Part shown: one piece after another, positions 1-8,405 of the stretch
Layout: every line of letters starts with the position of its first letter
Numbering within the stretch: the stretch's first letter is position 1
Virus record (IMG/VR): IMGVR_UViG_3300046007_001868
Coordinates: 1 to 30,798 of that record
DNA: 30,798 nucleotides
Reading direction: 5' to 3' (one strand)
Source of the DNA: a virus
The notes under the pieces: model-generated
What the model was told of the DNA's origin: nothing
The model's input: the letters and a program-made list of their open reading frames with translations, nothing else
The model's database searches: none
Translations under genes and position numbers: made by a program

Positions 1-1
1 A

Positions 2-574
2 GAGAAAGTAGCAGAAGCAACTGAAACATCTATTTGGCAAGGTAACTCCGCAACTAACGGACAATTCCAAGGTTTAATTCCAGCTTTATCAGCATCAGCA
101 GCAGCTGGTGGTGCAGGTGCGGTAGTTAAATCAGCACAATCTGGTTCAATTACTTCAGCTAACGTATTAACTAAGTTAGATGGTTTAGTAAACGCTATCC
201 CTGATACTGTATACGGTAAAGAAGATTTAACAATCTACGTTCCAACAGGCGTAGCAAAAGCATACCAACAAGCATTAGCTGGTGGTAGTGTAGGTGCTAA
301 CGGTTGGAACAACCAAATGAACGTTGGTGAGAAACCATTCAACTTCAATGGTATTGAAATCGTAATGTGTCCTGGTTTAACAGCTAACTACATGGTAGCA
401 GCTCAAAAATCTAACTTATACTTCGGTACAGGTTTGATGAGTGATTACAACGAAGTTAGAGTATTAGACATGGCTAACTTAGATGGTTCTCAGAACTTTA
501 GAGTTATTATGAGATACACAGCGGATACTGAGTTCGGAATCGGACAAGATATCGCTATCCATATACCAAACTAA
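2..574 (+). CDS. Major capsid protein, C-terminal part (5' end outside window)
   Basis: The frame is open from base 2 to a TAA at 572-574 and gives 190 residues with no start, so the gene is cut by the window edge. An ATG at 317 is internal. The text matches what I recall of the Bacteroidetes-phage HK97-fold capsid family: EKVAEATETSIWQGN near the edge, YGKEDLTIYVP in the middle, and NLYFGTGLMSDYNEVRVLDM with DGSQNFRVIMR near the end. It would form the icosahedral shell. The N-terminal 45 codons of what looks like the same gene are at 30662-30798, directly after a scaffold gene, so the window seems to be a cut circle. The segment between the two parts is not in the window. The next gene is 86 bp away across a hairpin. 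Confidence 0.88.
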   Translation, partial: EKVAEATETSIWQGNSATNGQFQGLIPALSASAAAGGAGAVVKSAQSGSITSANVLTKLDGLVNAIPDTVYGKEDLTIYVPTGVAKAYQQALAGGSVGANGWNNQMNVGEKPFNFNGIEIVMCPGLTANYMVAAQKSNLYFGTGLMSDYNEVRVLDMANLDGSQNFRVIMRYTADTEFGIGQDIAIHIPN

Positions 575-587
575 TTGAGTAAATAAT

Positions 588-610
588 AGGGAGGTTAACC
601 ATACCTCCCT
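588..610 (+). terminator. Hairpin after the capsid gene, weak terminator
   Basis: A perfect 8-bp inverted repeat, AGGGAGGT and ACCTCCCT, surrounds the loop TAACCAT 14 bases after the capsid stop codon. Only a short T tract (TTTA) follows, so it may be a leaky terminator or an mRNA 3'-end stabiliser that lets capsid mRNA outnumber the downstream genes. Confidence 0.6.
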
Positions 611-660
611 TTACTCTAATAGTTCAGAATTAAATTAAACAACTTAAAAAATTAAATAAC

Positions 661-1215
661 ATGGCTTGTAACTTATCAGCAGGACGTAACGAAGTATGTA
701 AGGACAGTATAGGTGGATTGGCAGGTGTTTACTTTGTAAACTTTACCGGTTCTCTTGCAAACTCAACAGGTAGCCAAACAGACGCGTTAATCGAAACATT
801 ACCAGCGGGCTTAACTGCATACTACTACGAACTTAAAGGAAACTCAAGCTATACTGAAACCGTTAACTCTTCTAGAGATAATGGAACTACTTTCTTTTCA
901 CAAGAATTAGTTCTTAACTTAAAGAAGTTAACAAATGAGATGACAACTCAGTTGAAATTGATGGCATATGGTAGACCTCAAATCTTTGTTCATACTTTAA
1001 ATGGTGATACATTATTAGTAGGACAAAGAGAAGGAGCAGATGTAACTGGTGGAACTATCCAAACTGGAGCAGCAATTGGTGACCTTTATGGTTATTCAGT
1101 TACCTTCACAGGACAAGAACCTTTCCCAGCATCATTCGTTTCTGGTTCAACATTTGCTAATCCATTCGCATCTGTAACTAACCCTCCAACGATTGTTAGT
1201 GGAACAAACTCTTAA
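661..1215 (+). CDS. Conserved phage structural protein, possible tail tube subunit
   Basis: This 184-residue protein lies directly after the capsid gene and before the first strong terminator, which fits an abundant virion protein. The N-terminus MACNLSAGRNEVCKDSIGGL, the block NSSRDNGTTFFSQ and YGYSVTFTGQEPFPASF belong to a family I recall beside the capsid gene in many Bacteroidetes phages. Two cysteines sit near the start (residues 3 and 13). It is predicted rich in beta strands, with no signal peptide or membrane segment. Size and composition would suit a major tail tube protein, but the position before the portal is unusual for that role, so the function is inferred. Translation starts at an ATG after an A-rich leader without a Shine-Dalgarno sequence. 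Confidence 0.75.
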   Translation: MACNLSAGRNEVCKDSIGGLAGVYFVNFTGSLANSTGSQTDALIETLPAGLTAYYYELKGNSSYTETVNSSRDNGTTFFSQELVLNLKKLTNEMTTQLKLMAYGRPQIFVHTLNGDTLLVGQREGADVTGGTIQTGAAIGDLYGYSVTFTGQEPFPASFVSGSTFANPFASVTNPPTIVSGTNS

Positions 1216-1235
1216 TCAGTATAGATGAAGATATT

Positions 1236-1263
1236 AAAGGGTAGCAAACGCTACCCTTTTTTT
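1236..1263 (+). terminator. Rho-independent terminator
   Basis: A perfect 10-bp stem (AAAGGGTAGC and GCTACCCTTT) closes a four-base loop AAAC and runs straight into seven T residues (1257-1263). It ends the transcript carrying the capsid gene and the 184-residue structural protein, 21 bases after the latter's stop codon. Confidence 0.93.
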
Positions 1264-1285
1264 ATGCTACTACTTTTTCGTTTAC

Positions 1286-1300
1286 GATTGTTAAATTACA
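1286..1300 (+). promoter_or_regulatory. ATTGTTAAATT motif, candidate late promoter or leader element
   Basis: The 11-mer ATTGTTAAATT at 1287-1297 lies between a strong terminator and the first gene of the portal operon, where a promoter is needed. The same 11-mer precedes the genes at 10849, 27996 and 29970. Its role as a promoter is inferred. Confidence 0.4.
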
Positions 1301-1326
1301 AGATAAATCATACATAATACGAGATA

Positions 1327-1692
1327 ATGATAACCTATTACATATCTGGAAGTAACATAGTTGATATAAGAATCAAACCTAAATGTAGTGGAAGCTTACT
1401 TTGGAGATTACAAAACATGAGTTCTCTTCAAAATACTACTGCTTCAATAGTAAATTACGAATACGATAATTACCAATCACTATTAACATTTACTGCATCA
1501 GTAAATAATCCTAATATAGGAGACCAATATAGAGCAGAGATTGTTAATAACGGAACGGATGTAGTTTGGAATGGTTCGGTGCAAGTATTCTCTTCACAAT
1601 CAATTGATAAAGTAAACTATGTTAACCAAATACCATTGGAAGATTTGTATGTATCAAACCTATCAGATAACGAATATATAATACTCGACTAA
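1327..1692 (+). CDS. Hypothetical protein, first gene of the portal operon
   Basis: A 121-residue protein predicted to be mostly beta strand, rich in Asn, Ser and Tyr, with one cysteine. It has no membrane segment. The C-terminal run DNEYIILD with the block VVWNGSVQVF recalls small proteins that sit beside tail genes in related phages, but I cannot name the family. It is the first gene after the terminator at 1236-1263 and ends one base before the portal ATG, so the two are probably co-translated. A virion or neck accessory role is a guess from context. Confidence 0.7.
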   Translation: MITYYISGSNIVDIRIKPKCSGSLLWRLQNMSSLQNTTASIVNYEYDNYQSLLTFTASVNNPNIGDQYRAEIVNNGTDVVWNGSVQVFSSQSIDKVNYVNQIPLEDLYVSNLSDNEYIILD

Positions 1693-1693
1693 T

Positions 1694-2983
1694 ATGAAAT
1701 TAAACCAAAACTTTAGTGTTGTGAATATGGCACAACAAGATATACCAGTAGTTACGGAAGATACCAAAACCCGCTATAGTTGGGTGCCTGTTGGTATAAG
1801 TGGACATGATGATTACTTTGCTTCAATTACTGAAGGGTATAATACATCAACAACAAACGCAGCTTCTATTGAAGGTATAGCAGATATGATATTTGGAAAA
1901 GGTATCTATAGTAAGAATACGGCATTCCAACCTATGTTAGATGTTGTTTTACCTCAGGAAGAAATTAAAAGAGTATCTTTTGATATTAAACTATATGGTA
2001 ATGGTGCATTTCAGGTATATTGGAACGATGAGCATACTAAAATTGTTCGTATGTATCATATCCCAGTTCAAACACTAAGAGCTGAGAAGATATACGATAA
2101 TCCTCGTATTGAAAACTATTACTATTGCACTGATTGGACAGACCAAAGAAAGATTAGAGATAAGAAAAAGATTCCTGCTTTCGGAACATCTAATGAGAAG
2201 ATGGAAATTCTTTACATTAAGAATTATACACCAGGTCAATATTATTACTCACTACCTGATTGGTTCTCTGCATTACAATTCTCTTATGTAGAAGCTGAAT
2301 TAAGTAACTTACATATTAACAATATTCAGAATGGATTCTTACCAATGGTAATGATTAATATGAATAATGGTATCCCTGCTCCTGAAGAAAGAGATACAAT
2401 CGAAGATTTGATTCAATCTAAATTTACAGGAACAAGAAACGCAGGAAGGTTTATCTTAACATTTAACGATGATAAGGAAAGACAACCTACAATTGAAGCA
2501 GTTCAAATTGATAACTTACATGAGAAGTTTAAGTATGTAGCTGAATACGCACAAGATAGAATCTTAGTAGCTCATAGAGTTACTTCACCCCTTTTGTTTG
2601 GTATTAGAACTGCTAACAACGGATTCTCTTCTCAATCAGAAGAAATGAAAACGGCATATTCAATCTTACAAACGATGACAATTATACCATTCCAAAACCT
2701 CATTATAAACGCTCTAACAAGCGCATTAGCAGTGGGTGGATACTCTGATACCGAATTGTATTTTGAGCAAATGACGCCACTTGTAATCCTTTCACAAACG
2801 GCAGAGGAAACAGGTCAGAGTGTTGAAGAAGTTCAGCAAGATATTAATGATGAAGCTGAAAACCCAGCAGTAATGGAAGATGGTGGTGCAGGTGTTATAG
2901 ATCCAAATATGGATAACGCACCTCTAAAAGCTAGTAGACCTGCTCAGTTTGGAACACCAGAGTTTATTAAAGAATTTAGATAA
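1694..2983 (+). CDS. Portal protein
   Basis: This 429-residue protein fits phage portals in size and place, upstream of the connector genes. Supporting blocks are GYNTSTTNAASIEGIADMI (residues about 49-67), the KLYGNGAFQVYW segment, and the stretch from SLPDWFSALQF to LSNLHINNIQNGFLPM. The helical region that follows carries GIPAPEERDTIEDLI. The family forms a dodecamer at one capsid vertex, through which DNA is packaged and ejected and to which the terminase docks. The C-terminal 60 residues are acidic and low in complexity, as in many portals. The ATG follows the previous stop after one base, implying translational coupling. The overall fold is inferred from motifs and context. Confidence 0.85.
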   Translation: MKLNQNFSVVNMAQQDIPVVTEDTKTRYSWVPVGISGHDDYFASITEGYNTSTTNAASIEGIADMIFGKGIYSKNTAFQPMLDVVLPQEEIKRVSFDIKLYGNGAFQVYWNDEHTKIVRMYHIPVQTLRAEKIYDNPRIENYYYCTDWTDQRKIRDKKKIPAFGTSNEKMEILYIKNYTPGQYYYSLPDWFSALQFSYVEAELSNLHINNIQNGFLPMVMINMNNGIPAPEERDTIEDLIQSKFTGTRNAGRFILTFNDDKERQPTIEAVQIDNLHEKFKYVAEYAQDRILVAHRVTSPLLFGIRTANNGFSSQSEEMKTAYSILQTMTIIPFQNLIINALTSALAVGGYSDTELYFEQMTPLVILSQTAEETGQSVEEVQQDINDEAENPAVMEDGGAGVIDPNMDNAPLKASRPAQFGTPEFIKEFR

Positions 2984-3000
2984 AATAAAAATATAATATT

Positions 3001-3519
3001 ATGAGCTACGCACTCTTTATATCAAGAAACGATATTATCAAACAATCCCCATTGCAGGGTTCGATAGATGCAGATAGATTACTATCCTTTATGAGAACTG
3101 CTCAGGAAAAATATATATTAGACCTATTAGGAACTGTCCTATATTACAAATTGCAAGAGGAAGTAATAGCAGGAACTTTTCCACAAATGAATGTGTTTTA
3201 TCAGGACCTTATGAAGGACCATATCAAACCTACCCTAATATGGTATGCAGTAGGTGAATATCTTCCATTTAGTGGCGTTCAATTCAAATCTGAAGGTGCA
3301 GTAAAGCATGAGAGTGAGCAGAGTAAAGCAGTGGGTAAAAATGAAATAGATTACCTATTACAAAAAGCTACTGATAATGCTGAATACTATGCAACAAGAA
3401 TGCAGAACTATTTACTTGCATACTCAAATCAAATCCCTGAGTATTTACAATCAGTTGGTAATGCAACGCAGATATTTCCAAATATGGCAAACACCTATTT
3501 TTCAGGTATAAATTTATAA
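3001..3519 (+). CDS. Head-tail connector protein (DUF6712-like)
   Basis: A 172-residue, largely helical protein immediately after the portal gene. The opening ALFISRNDIIKQSPLQGSID followed by FMRTAQEKYILDLLGTVLYY matches, from memory, the DUF6712 family found after the portal in Bacteroidetes phages and prophages. Such adaptors (gp6/gp15-like) form a ring under the portal and seal the packaged head. The next gene starts 6 bases after the stop, so this belongs to the same connector operon. The A/T-rich leader (ATAATATT) replaces a Shine-Dalgarno sequence, as at many starts in this genome. Confidence 0.78.
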   Translation: MSYALFISRNDIIKQSPLQGSIDADRLLSFMRTAQEKYILDLLGTVLYYKLQEEVIAGTFPQMNVFYQDLMKDHIKPTLIWYAVGEYLPFSGVQFKSEGAVKHESEQSKAVGKNEIDYLLQKATDNAEYYATRMQNYLLAYSNQIPEYLQSVGNATQIFPNMANTYFSGINL

Positions 3520-3525
3520 TCTATT

Positions 3526-4074
3526 ATGAGTGTATTTGTAAACAATACCGGTATTAACTATACCCTCTATTATAATGTTTTAGATTACTTTAAAACAATT
3601 ATGAACAATCACCCATCTATTGGGTTTGTATCTCAGGGTGATATATATAGCATTGATACTAATGAGTTCCCAACATATCCGTTAGGGAACATTCTTATTA
3701 ATGGTGCCCGTTTTGATGGAAATACAACTATATATAGATGCCAATTAGTGGTAGCAGATAAAATTAAACTAAAGAATAACGAATCAACAGGTATTAGAAA
3801 CAATCAAACTATTCCATTTTATGGAACTGATGATGTAGTTGATATCCATGCTAATACATTTGCTATACTTAATGATTTATTATCATTTACTGCAGAATCA
3901 CTTACTAACTTTGAAATCAATGGTGCTATTAACTTAGAAGCATTTGTGGATAAGTATGATAATGGTTTAGCAGGATTTGTTGCAAACTTCGAATTAACTA
4001 CATTTAACGATAGACCTCGTTGCTTATTCAATTTGTTAGACCAACAAGATGTGAATAATCAAGTAGCATGTTAG
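3526..4074 (+). CDS. Neck or tail-terminator protein, putative
   Basis: A 182-residue protein between the connector and a gp10-like protein, the place where tail-terminator or head-closure proteins usually lie. It starts with a helix (LYYNVLDYFKTIMNNHPSI) and a strand-rich segment around SQGDIYSIDTNEFPTYP. A beta region with VDIHANTFAILNDLLSF follows. This helix-then-beta layout fits tail terminators. The reading frame ends in ATGTTAG, so the following ATG overlaps it by 7 bases, a sign of coupled translation. Function is inferred mainly from gene order. Confidence 0.65.
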   Translation: MSVFVNNTGINYTLYYNVLDYFKTIMNNHPSIGFVSQGDIYSIDTNEFPTYPLGNILINGARFDGNTTIYRCQLVVADKIKLKNNESTGIRNNQTIPFYGTDDVVDIHANTFAILNDLLSFTAESLTNFEINGAINLEAFVDKYDNGLAGFVANFELTTFNDRPRCLFNLLDQQDVNNQVAC

Positions 4075-4472
4075 TAACTAAAGAACTTAAGGATATTGCT
4101 TTTAAATACGCTGATTTATCAGCCGTATATATGGTTAATGGTCAGTTCTTTAAGAGAGCTTACATAACAGGTAACTTAGAGAATAGAGTTAGAGGTTATA
4201 ACGATGTTAGCCGCATGTTAAAAGAACAATCTGAAGGTAGAGTTGTATTAGCCCTAAACTATGCTCCGCCAGGTGCTGAGTATGGTTACTTTGTGCATGA
4301 AGGTAAGGGAACATCAGAAAAGTATGGTCCTAGAAGATACGCAGAAGTAGCAGCTAATGACCCTCAAATCAAAATGTTAGTTGATGCTTATGTAAAAAGT
4401 GAGATGGATAAAATGGTTTCCAAATTAGCAGGAGAGTTGGATGTTCAATTAACCGCATTCGCTAAAGGATAG
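4068..4472 (+). CDS. HK97 gp10-like neck/tail completion protein
   Basis: A 134-residue protein. Its central block YAPPGAEYGYFVHEGKG (residues 65-81) followed by PRRY (88-91) is the hallmark of the HK97 gp10-like family, in which an aromatic, HxG and basic-Pro-Arg pattern recurs. Members act at the head-tail junction during tail completion. Helices flank the block, and the C-terminal helix is charged. The ATG overlaps the end of the preceding gene. This is the last clear connector gene; the tail tip genes start 50 bases further on. Confidence 0.75.
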   Translation: MLVTKELKDIAFKYADLSAVYMVNGQFFKRAYITGNLENRVRGYNDVSRMLKEQSEGRVVLALNYAPPGAEYGYFVHEGKGTSEKYGPRRYAEVAANDPQIKMLVDAYVKSEMDKMVSKLAGELDVQLTAFAKG

Positions 4473-4521
4473 CATCCGATATATTTCCCTATAAATTGGT
4501 TAAAATAAAAAGCATTCTTAT

Positions 4522-5682
4522 ATGGCACTTTCGATTACACAAACCCCAGCGGTTGTATCACTAGCACAATCTCCGATGATATTTACATTATCTGAGAATA
4601 CAGGTGTTGTAGCATCCGCTTCATTTCAATACTATTTAGACCTTTACTATTGGCAAGGTCCAATCACTTCACCTCCAGCAGTATCACAATATACATTGGT
4701 AAAATATCCAAATGCTTCAAATGTGGGTATATTTGATGTTAGTAAAGTTATTAACTCAACACTAACTGGTAGTAGAGAATCAACACCATCAAATGTTGCA
4801 TATTATAAAGTAGAAGGATATTGGAGATATCAATCTGGTTCTCAGTTTGTTACATCATCTAAAGAAATTTCAACTTCATCTAAAGCATTAGATGGATATG
4901 GTATTTTTGATGAAGCAATTGGTATGAGTATCACTGCATCATCAGTTCACTGGCCGTTAATGACAAGTGGACCGGTAACTCAATCTTTCTTTGAAGATAA
5001 CAATGGAACTGTAGGTGTATTCGTAGGAACATCAGGTGGAACACAACCAACTAAGGTTGTATTCTCAGGTTCTTTAGGTAATGGTGAGATAGCAGTATCT
5101 TCTTCTATCAGTTCATCACAACAAATACAACAAGTTCCCCTATTTCCAGGTTCGGTAGGATTTCCGTTATCAACTTCATCTGAATTTTATACGATTCAGG
5201 CGTTTGCTAATACAACTCCATTAGGAACTCCTATATCATATACTTACAAATGTAAGCAAAAGTATCCAAATGTAAGAATCAAATGGAAGAATAGATATGG
5301 ACAATTCGATTACTTTAACTTTGATATGGTTAGTAAGAGAAGTTTCTCAACAACTGCTAAAGGTTATCAACCGCAGTTAGGAACATGGGATGGTGCAACA
5401 CTAGCATATAACGATTCTGACAGTTCAAATTTGAACTATATTGTAGACTCTAAACAATCTATCAGCGTAAATACTGATTGGATTCCTGAGGCTTATAATG
5501 AGATTCTGAAGCAATTGTTAGTAAGTGAAGAAATCTACATAGTAGATAACGAAGCAACAGGCAGATTAACCCCTATTACAATAGCAACTGAATCCGTAAC
5601 ATTTAAAACAGGTGTTGTAGATAAAACAATACAATACGCATTTGAATTCGATTTAGGACAAGGTTATAAATTATTATTATAA
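4522..5682 (+). CDS. Tail tip or distal tail protein, putative
   Basis: A 386-residue, beta-rich protein with many Ser, Thr and aromatic residues. The N-terminal part (1-240) resembles Ig-like or fibronectin-like folds. The C-terminal part starts at a cluster of basic and aromatic residues (NVRIKWKNRYGQFDYFNF, about residues 251-268) and continues with an EAYNEILKQLLVSEEIYI segment. This pattern recurs in proteins next to the tail tip gene of Bacteroidetes siphophages. I infer a distal tail (Dit-like) or peripheral baseplate role. It ends one base before the next ATG (TAATATG), so the two genes are coupled. Confidence 0.6.
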   Translation: MALSITQTPAVVSLAQSPMIFTLSENTGVVASASFQYYLDLYYWQGPITSPPAVSQYTLVKYPNASNVGIFDVSKVINSTLTGSRESTPSNVAYYKVEGYWRYQSGSQFVTSSKEISTSSKALDGYGIFDEAIGMSITASSVHWPLMTSGPVTQSFFEDNNGTVGVFVGTSGGTQPTKVVFSGSLGNGEIAVSSSISSSQQIQQVPLFPGSVGFPLSTSSEFYTIQAFANTTPLGTPISYTYKCKQKYPNVRIKWKNRYGQFDYFNFDMVSKRSFSTTAKGYQPQLGTWDGATLAYNDSDSSNLNYIVDSKQSISVNTDWIPEAYNEILKQLLVSEEIYIVDNEATGRLTPITIATESVTFKTGVVDKTIQYAFEFDLGQGYKLLL

Positions 5683-5683
5683 T

Positions 5684-7714
5684 ATGGGATTATTATCAAC
5701 ACAAGGATTAAATTTTCAATTAGTTGCAGATGGACAAATCTTAGATCTTTTTAAGGATGAAGAGATATTGCTATCTGATAACGTAACAGGTCTTTTTGAT
5801 TTGGGAGTAATTCCTGCAGATTTTACAAGACAGATTACTCTACCAGGAACTAAAAAGAATAACGCATTCTTTGAGCATGTTTATGATATTAGTGTATATA
5901 ATCCTGATACATTTGCAACTAACATTAAAGTTTCAGCTTATTTAGATTTTGGTGGATTATATCTTTCGCAAGGATACTTACAATTAAATAAGGTAAACGT
6001 ATTTGCTAATAAGTTTATCGATTCTTATGAAGTAACTATATTTGGTTCAGTATCTTCTTTTGCTAGAGAAATTAATAGAAGTTTTCTTACTGATTTAACT
6101 TCGTTATCTCAATATAACCACACATCTTCATATAGTAATATTTCAGCAAGTTGGAACGGAGATCTTTTTTCTGGTTCAATTGTTTATCCATTAGCAGAAT
6201 ACGGACAAAGGTTATCATATACAACAGGTGAATATGAATCATTTGGTATAGATGATATCGGTGGTGCTTTGAGCACACAAGATTTTAAACCTGCTATCAA
6301 ATCTAAAATAGTTTTAGATGCTATATTCAACGAAGCTGGGTATTCATACTCTTCATCATTTATTGATAATGGTGGATTGGATGATGTATATTTAGTTTGT
6401 AATAGAGCACTAAGATACCCAGTATATACTGATGTTAACTTAGAAACATACGGAGTTATAAAGGTATCACCTATTACGGGAACTGGTATGACGGATGTTC
6501 AATTACCTGCTGATACGTTTGTTACCCTACCTTGGTATAACAAATTGGAAGATCCACAAAACTTTTACAATAATGGTGCATATAGAGTAGAAGCATCTAG
6601 CTCACTTAGAGGGATATTAAACCTAAACATCAATGTAAGTTGTTCAGTAAATAATATGCCAGGAACTCTATCAGCAAATGGAACATGGCAATATCGTTTA
6701 ATTGAAACAGGTAGTGGAACTGCATACTCCCTATCTGCAATACAATCTTATATATTTTTCTTTGACCAATTACAACAAAGTAGAACAGGTCAAATAAATC
6801 AAAACTTTACATTAGAAACACAATTTACAACGCAAGAAATTCCTGCTGGAAATTACTATTTTCAGATAAAACAAAGACCTAACTCTGCAAGTGGAGCATT
6901 ACCAATTGTAACAATGGATCCTGAAGGAACAACTAAATCTTTTTTACAAATAACAAAAGTAAATGCAGCTGCAGATGGTAGGATAATGAATATACCTTTA
7001 AATATGCCATTTGGGACATCAGGTATTAGACAGATTGATTTTATAACATCTATACAAAAGAAATTTAATTTAGTAATATATCCATCTAAAAGGTCTATAA
7101 ATGAATTTATTATAGAACCATTTGTTAGTTGGTATAGTAAAGGTAGAAGATGGGATTTTAATAAATTCATTAATCTAAACGAAAAGTTAGAAGTAATTCC
7201 AGCTAACAACTTAGCAGTTAATGAGTTAAACTTTGGTGATACATTAGACCAGGATTATATTTCACAACAATTTAGTAAGGCTGCCAATAGAGAATTTGGT
7301 AAAACTTATTATAATGATTTGGAAAACTTCTTTTCACAAGGTAAGTTTGAAGTTAAAACTGCAGTATCATCTACACAATTATTACAAGTAGCAGGTACGG
7401 GTGTATCAGGTTCAGTAGCAGGATTCGAACCAGGAGCATCGGTTACATTTGCTGGATTTTATGGAATGGCTATAAGTGGAAATCCTAGAACAGTTTGTCA
7501 ATTAAACTATGATTATAGTGCCGTTTATACAATTGATGGAACAATTAATTTTGGTAATATTTTATACGCAGATGCTGCAGGAACTTTACCATTTACAGGC
7601 TATAGAACTCTATATGATTTAGTGAATTGTGATTTATATAGTATTGATGCTTCAACCGCCGTATTAAACTCCTATATTGGAAGATGTTCAGATTTTGGAG
7701 AACCTTGTATTTAA
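5684..7714 (+). CDS. Tail hub / tail-associated protein
   Basis: A 676-residue protein. The N-terminal part (LFKDEEILLSDNVTGLFDLG, then DFTRQITLPGTKKNNAFFEH) is a pattern I associate with baseplate hub proteins of Bacteroidetes phages. Around residues 480-560 it has WYSKGRRWDFNKFINLNEK and a segment with YISQQFSKAANREFGKTYYND, as in gp27-like hub domains. The C-terminal 100 residues have four cysteines, ending CSDFGEPCI. The next gene (7728-8246) resembles the terminal domain that other phages carry fused to this protein, so the hub may be encoded in two pieces here. No lytic domain is visible. It should sit at the tail end and hold the fibres. Confidence 0.65.
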   Translation: MGLLSTQGLNFQLVADGQILDLFKDEEILLSDNVTGLFDLGVIPADFTRQITLPGTKKNNAFFEHVYDISVYNPDTFATNIKVSAYLDFGGLYLSQGYLQLNKVNVFANKFIDSYEVTIFGSVSSFAREINRSFLTDLTSLSQYNHTSSYSNISASWNGDLFSGSIVYPLAEYGQRLSYTTGEYESFGIDDIGGALSTQDFKPAIKSKIVLDAIFNEAGYSYSSSFIDNGGLDDVYLVCNRALRYPVYTDVNLETYGVIKVSPITGTGMTDVQLPADTFVTLPWYNKLEDPQNFYNNGAYRVEASSSLRGILNLNINVSCSVNNMPGTLSANGTWQYRLIETGSGTAYSLSAIQSYIFFFDQLQQSRTGQINQNFTLETQFTTQEIPAGNYYFQIKQRPNSASGALPIVTMDPEGTTKSFLQITKVNAAADGRIMNIPLNMPFGTSGIRQIDFITSIQKKFNLVIYPSKRSINEFIIEPFVSWYSKGRRWDFNKFINLNEKLEVIPANNLAVNELNFGDTLDQDYISQQFSKAANREFGKTYYNDLENFFSQGKFEVKTAVSSTQLLQVAGTGVSGSVAGFEPGASVTFAGFYGMAISGNPRTVCQLNYDYSAVYTIDGTINFGNILYADAAGTLPFTGYRTLYDLVNCDLYSIDASTAVLNSYIGRCSDFGEPCI

Positions 7715-7727
7715 AAAATAATATTAT

Positions 7728-8246
7728 ATGTCACAAATTATACCGATATTTATTCCAACTTACATCTCCGACCAGAACTATAATCCTACGAGAGTTCAAC
7801 CTCGTTTGCTTTATTATAACGGACAGGTTGAATGTCAACCATATTATTTGGTAGATGGTGATAGTGTAACGCATGAAACAACTCAATTTCCATACTTTGA
7901 CAACTATAGTGTAACATCAGGTTCGCAGTTCCCTACAACGGGTTCTAAATCACTCCTATTCTTTAATGAGCAATCGGTTTATGGTTCAACACCTACCAAT
8001 TCATTATATTCAGAATATTGGAGTTCTTATGTTAACCTCCTATATAACCCGAGAACCCGTTTACTTAACGCATCAGCGGTTATTCCATTAGCAAACTACT
8101 TTGACATGGAACTGAATGATATCGTTGATTTTAGAGGGAATCAATACCATCTACGAGCGATTAACAATTATAATCTATCTACAGGTGAATGTGATATACA
8201 ATTATTAGGTCCTATATTGGAGGGTTCATTAGTTATTCAACCTTAA
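7728..8246 (+). CDS. Tail hub C-terminal-domain-like protein
   Basis: A 172-residue protein in a different frame from the preceding gene, 13 bases after its stop. The segments SLYSEYWSSYVNLLYNPRTR (residues about 92-111), LANYFDMELNDIVDFRGNQY and CDIQLLGPI recall the end domain of large tail hub proteins in related phages. The leader before the ATG is AATAATATTAT. It probably assembles with the 676-residue protein at the tail tip. Whether this is a natural split or the result of an old frameshift cannot be decided from one sequence; the gene has its own leader and start, which favours a natural split. Confidence 0.6.
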   Translation: MSQIIPIFIPTYISDQNYNPTRVQPRLLYYNGQVECQPYYLVDGDSVTHETTQFPYFDNYSVTSGSQFPTTGSKSLLFFNEQSVYGSTPTNSLYSEYWSSYVNLLYNPRTRLLNASAVIPLANYFDMELNDIVDFRGNQYHLRAINNYNLSTGECDIQLLGPILEGSLVIQP

Positions 8247-8259
8247 ATGTTATAATAGT

Positions 8260-8403
8260 ATGAAAGAAATTATAAATCTATTGGTAGTAAAAGAATATTA
8301 TGGTGTATCTAAGAATATGGATATAGCTAAGGGATTATACCAACTCCCATATACATGGGGTGAGTTATGGAGAAAGCTTAAAAGAATATTAAAAAGTAAA
8401 TAA
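8260..8403 (+). CDS. Small hypothetical protein (47 aa)
   Basis: A short open frame fills the gap between the tail hub and tape measure genes exactly. It starts at ATG 8260, 13 bases after the previous stop, and its TAA ends two bases before the tape measure ATG. The product begins MKEIINLLVVKEYYGVSKN and ends RKLKRILKSK, with a basic C-terminal helix. It is too small to classify. The tight fit on both sides argues for a real gene. A tail assembly or tail tip accessory role is possible from position only. Confidence 0.55.
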   Translation: MKEIINLLVVKEYYGVSKNMDIAKGLYQLPYTWGELWRKLKRILKSK

Positions 8404-8405
8404 AA

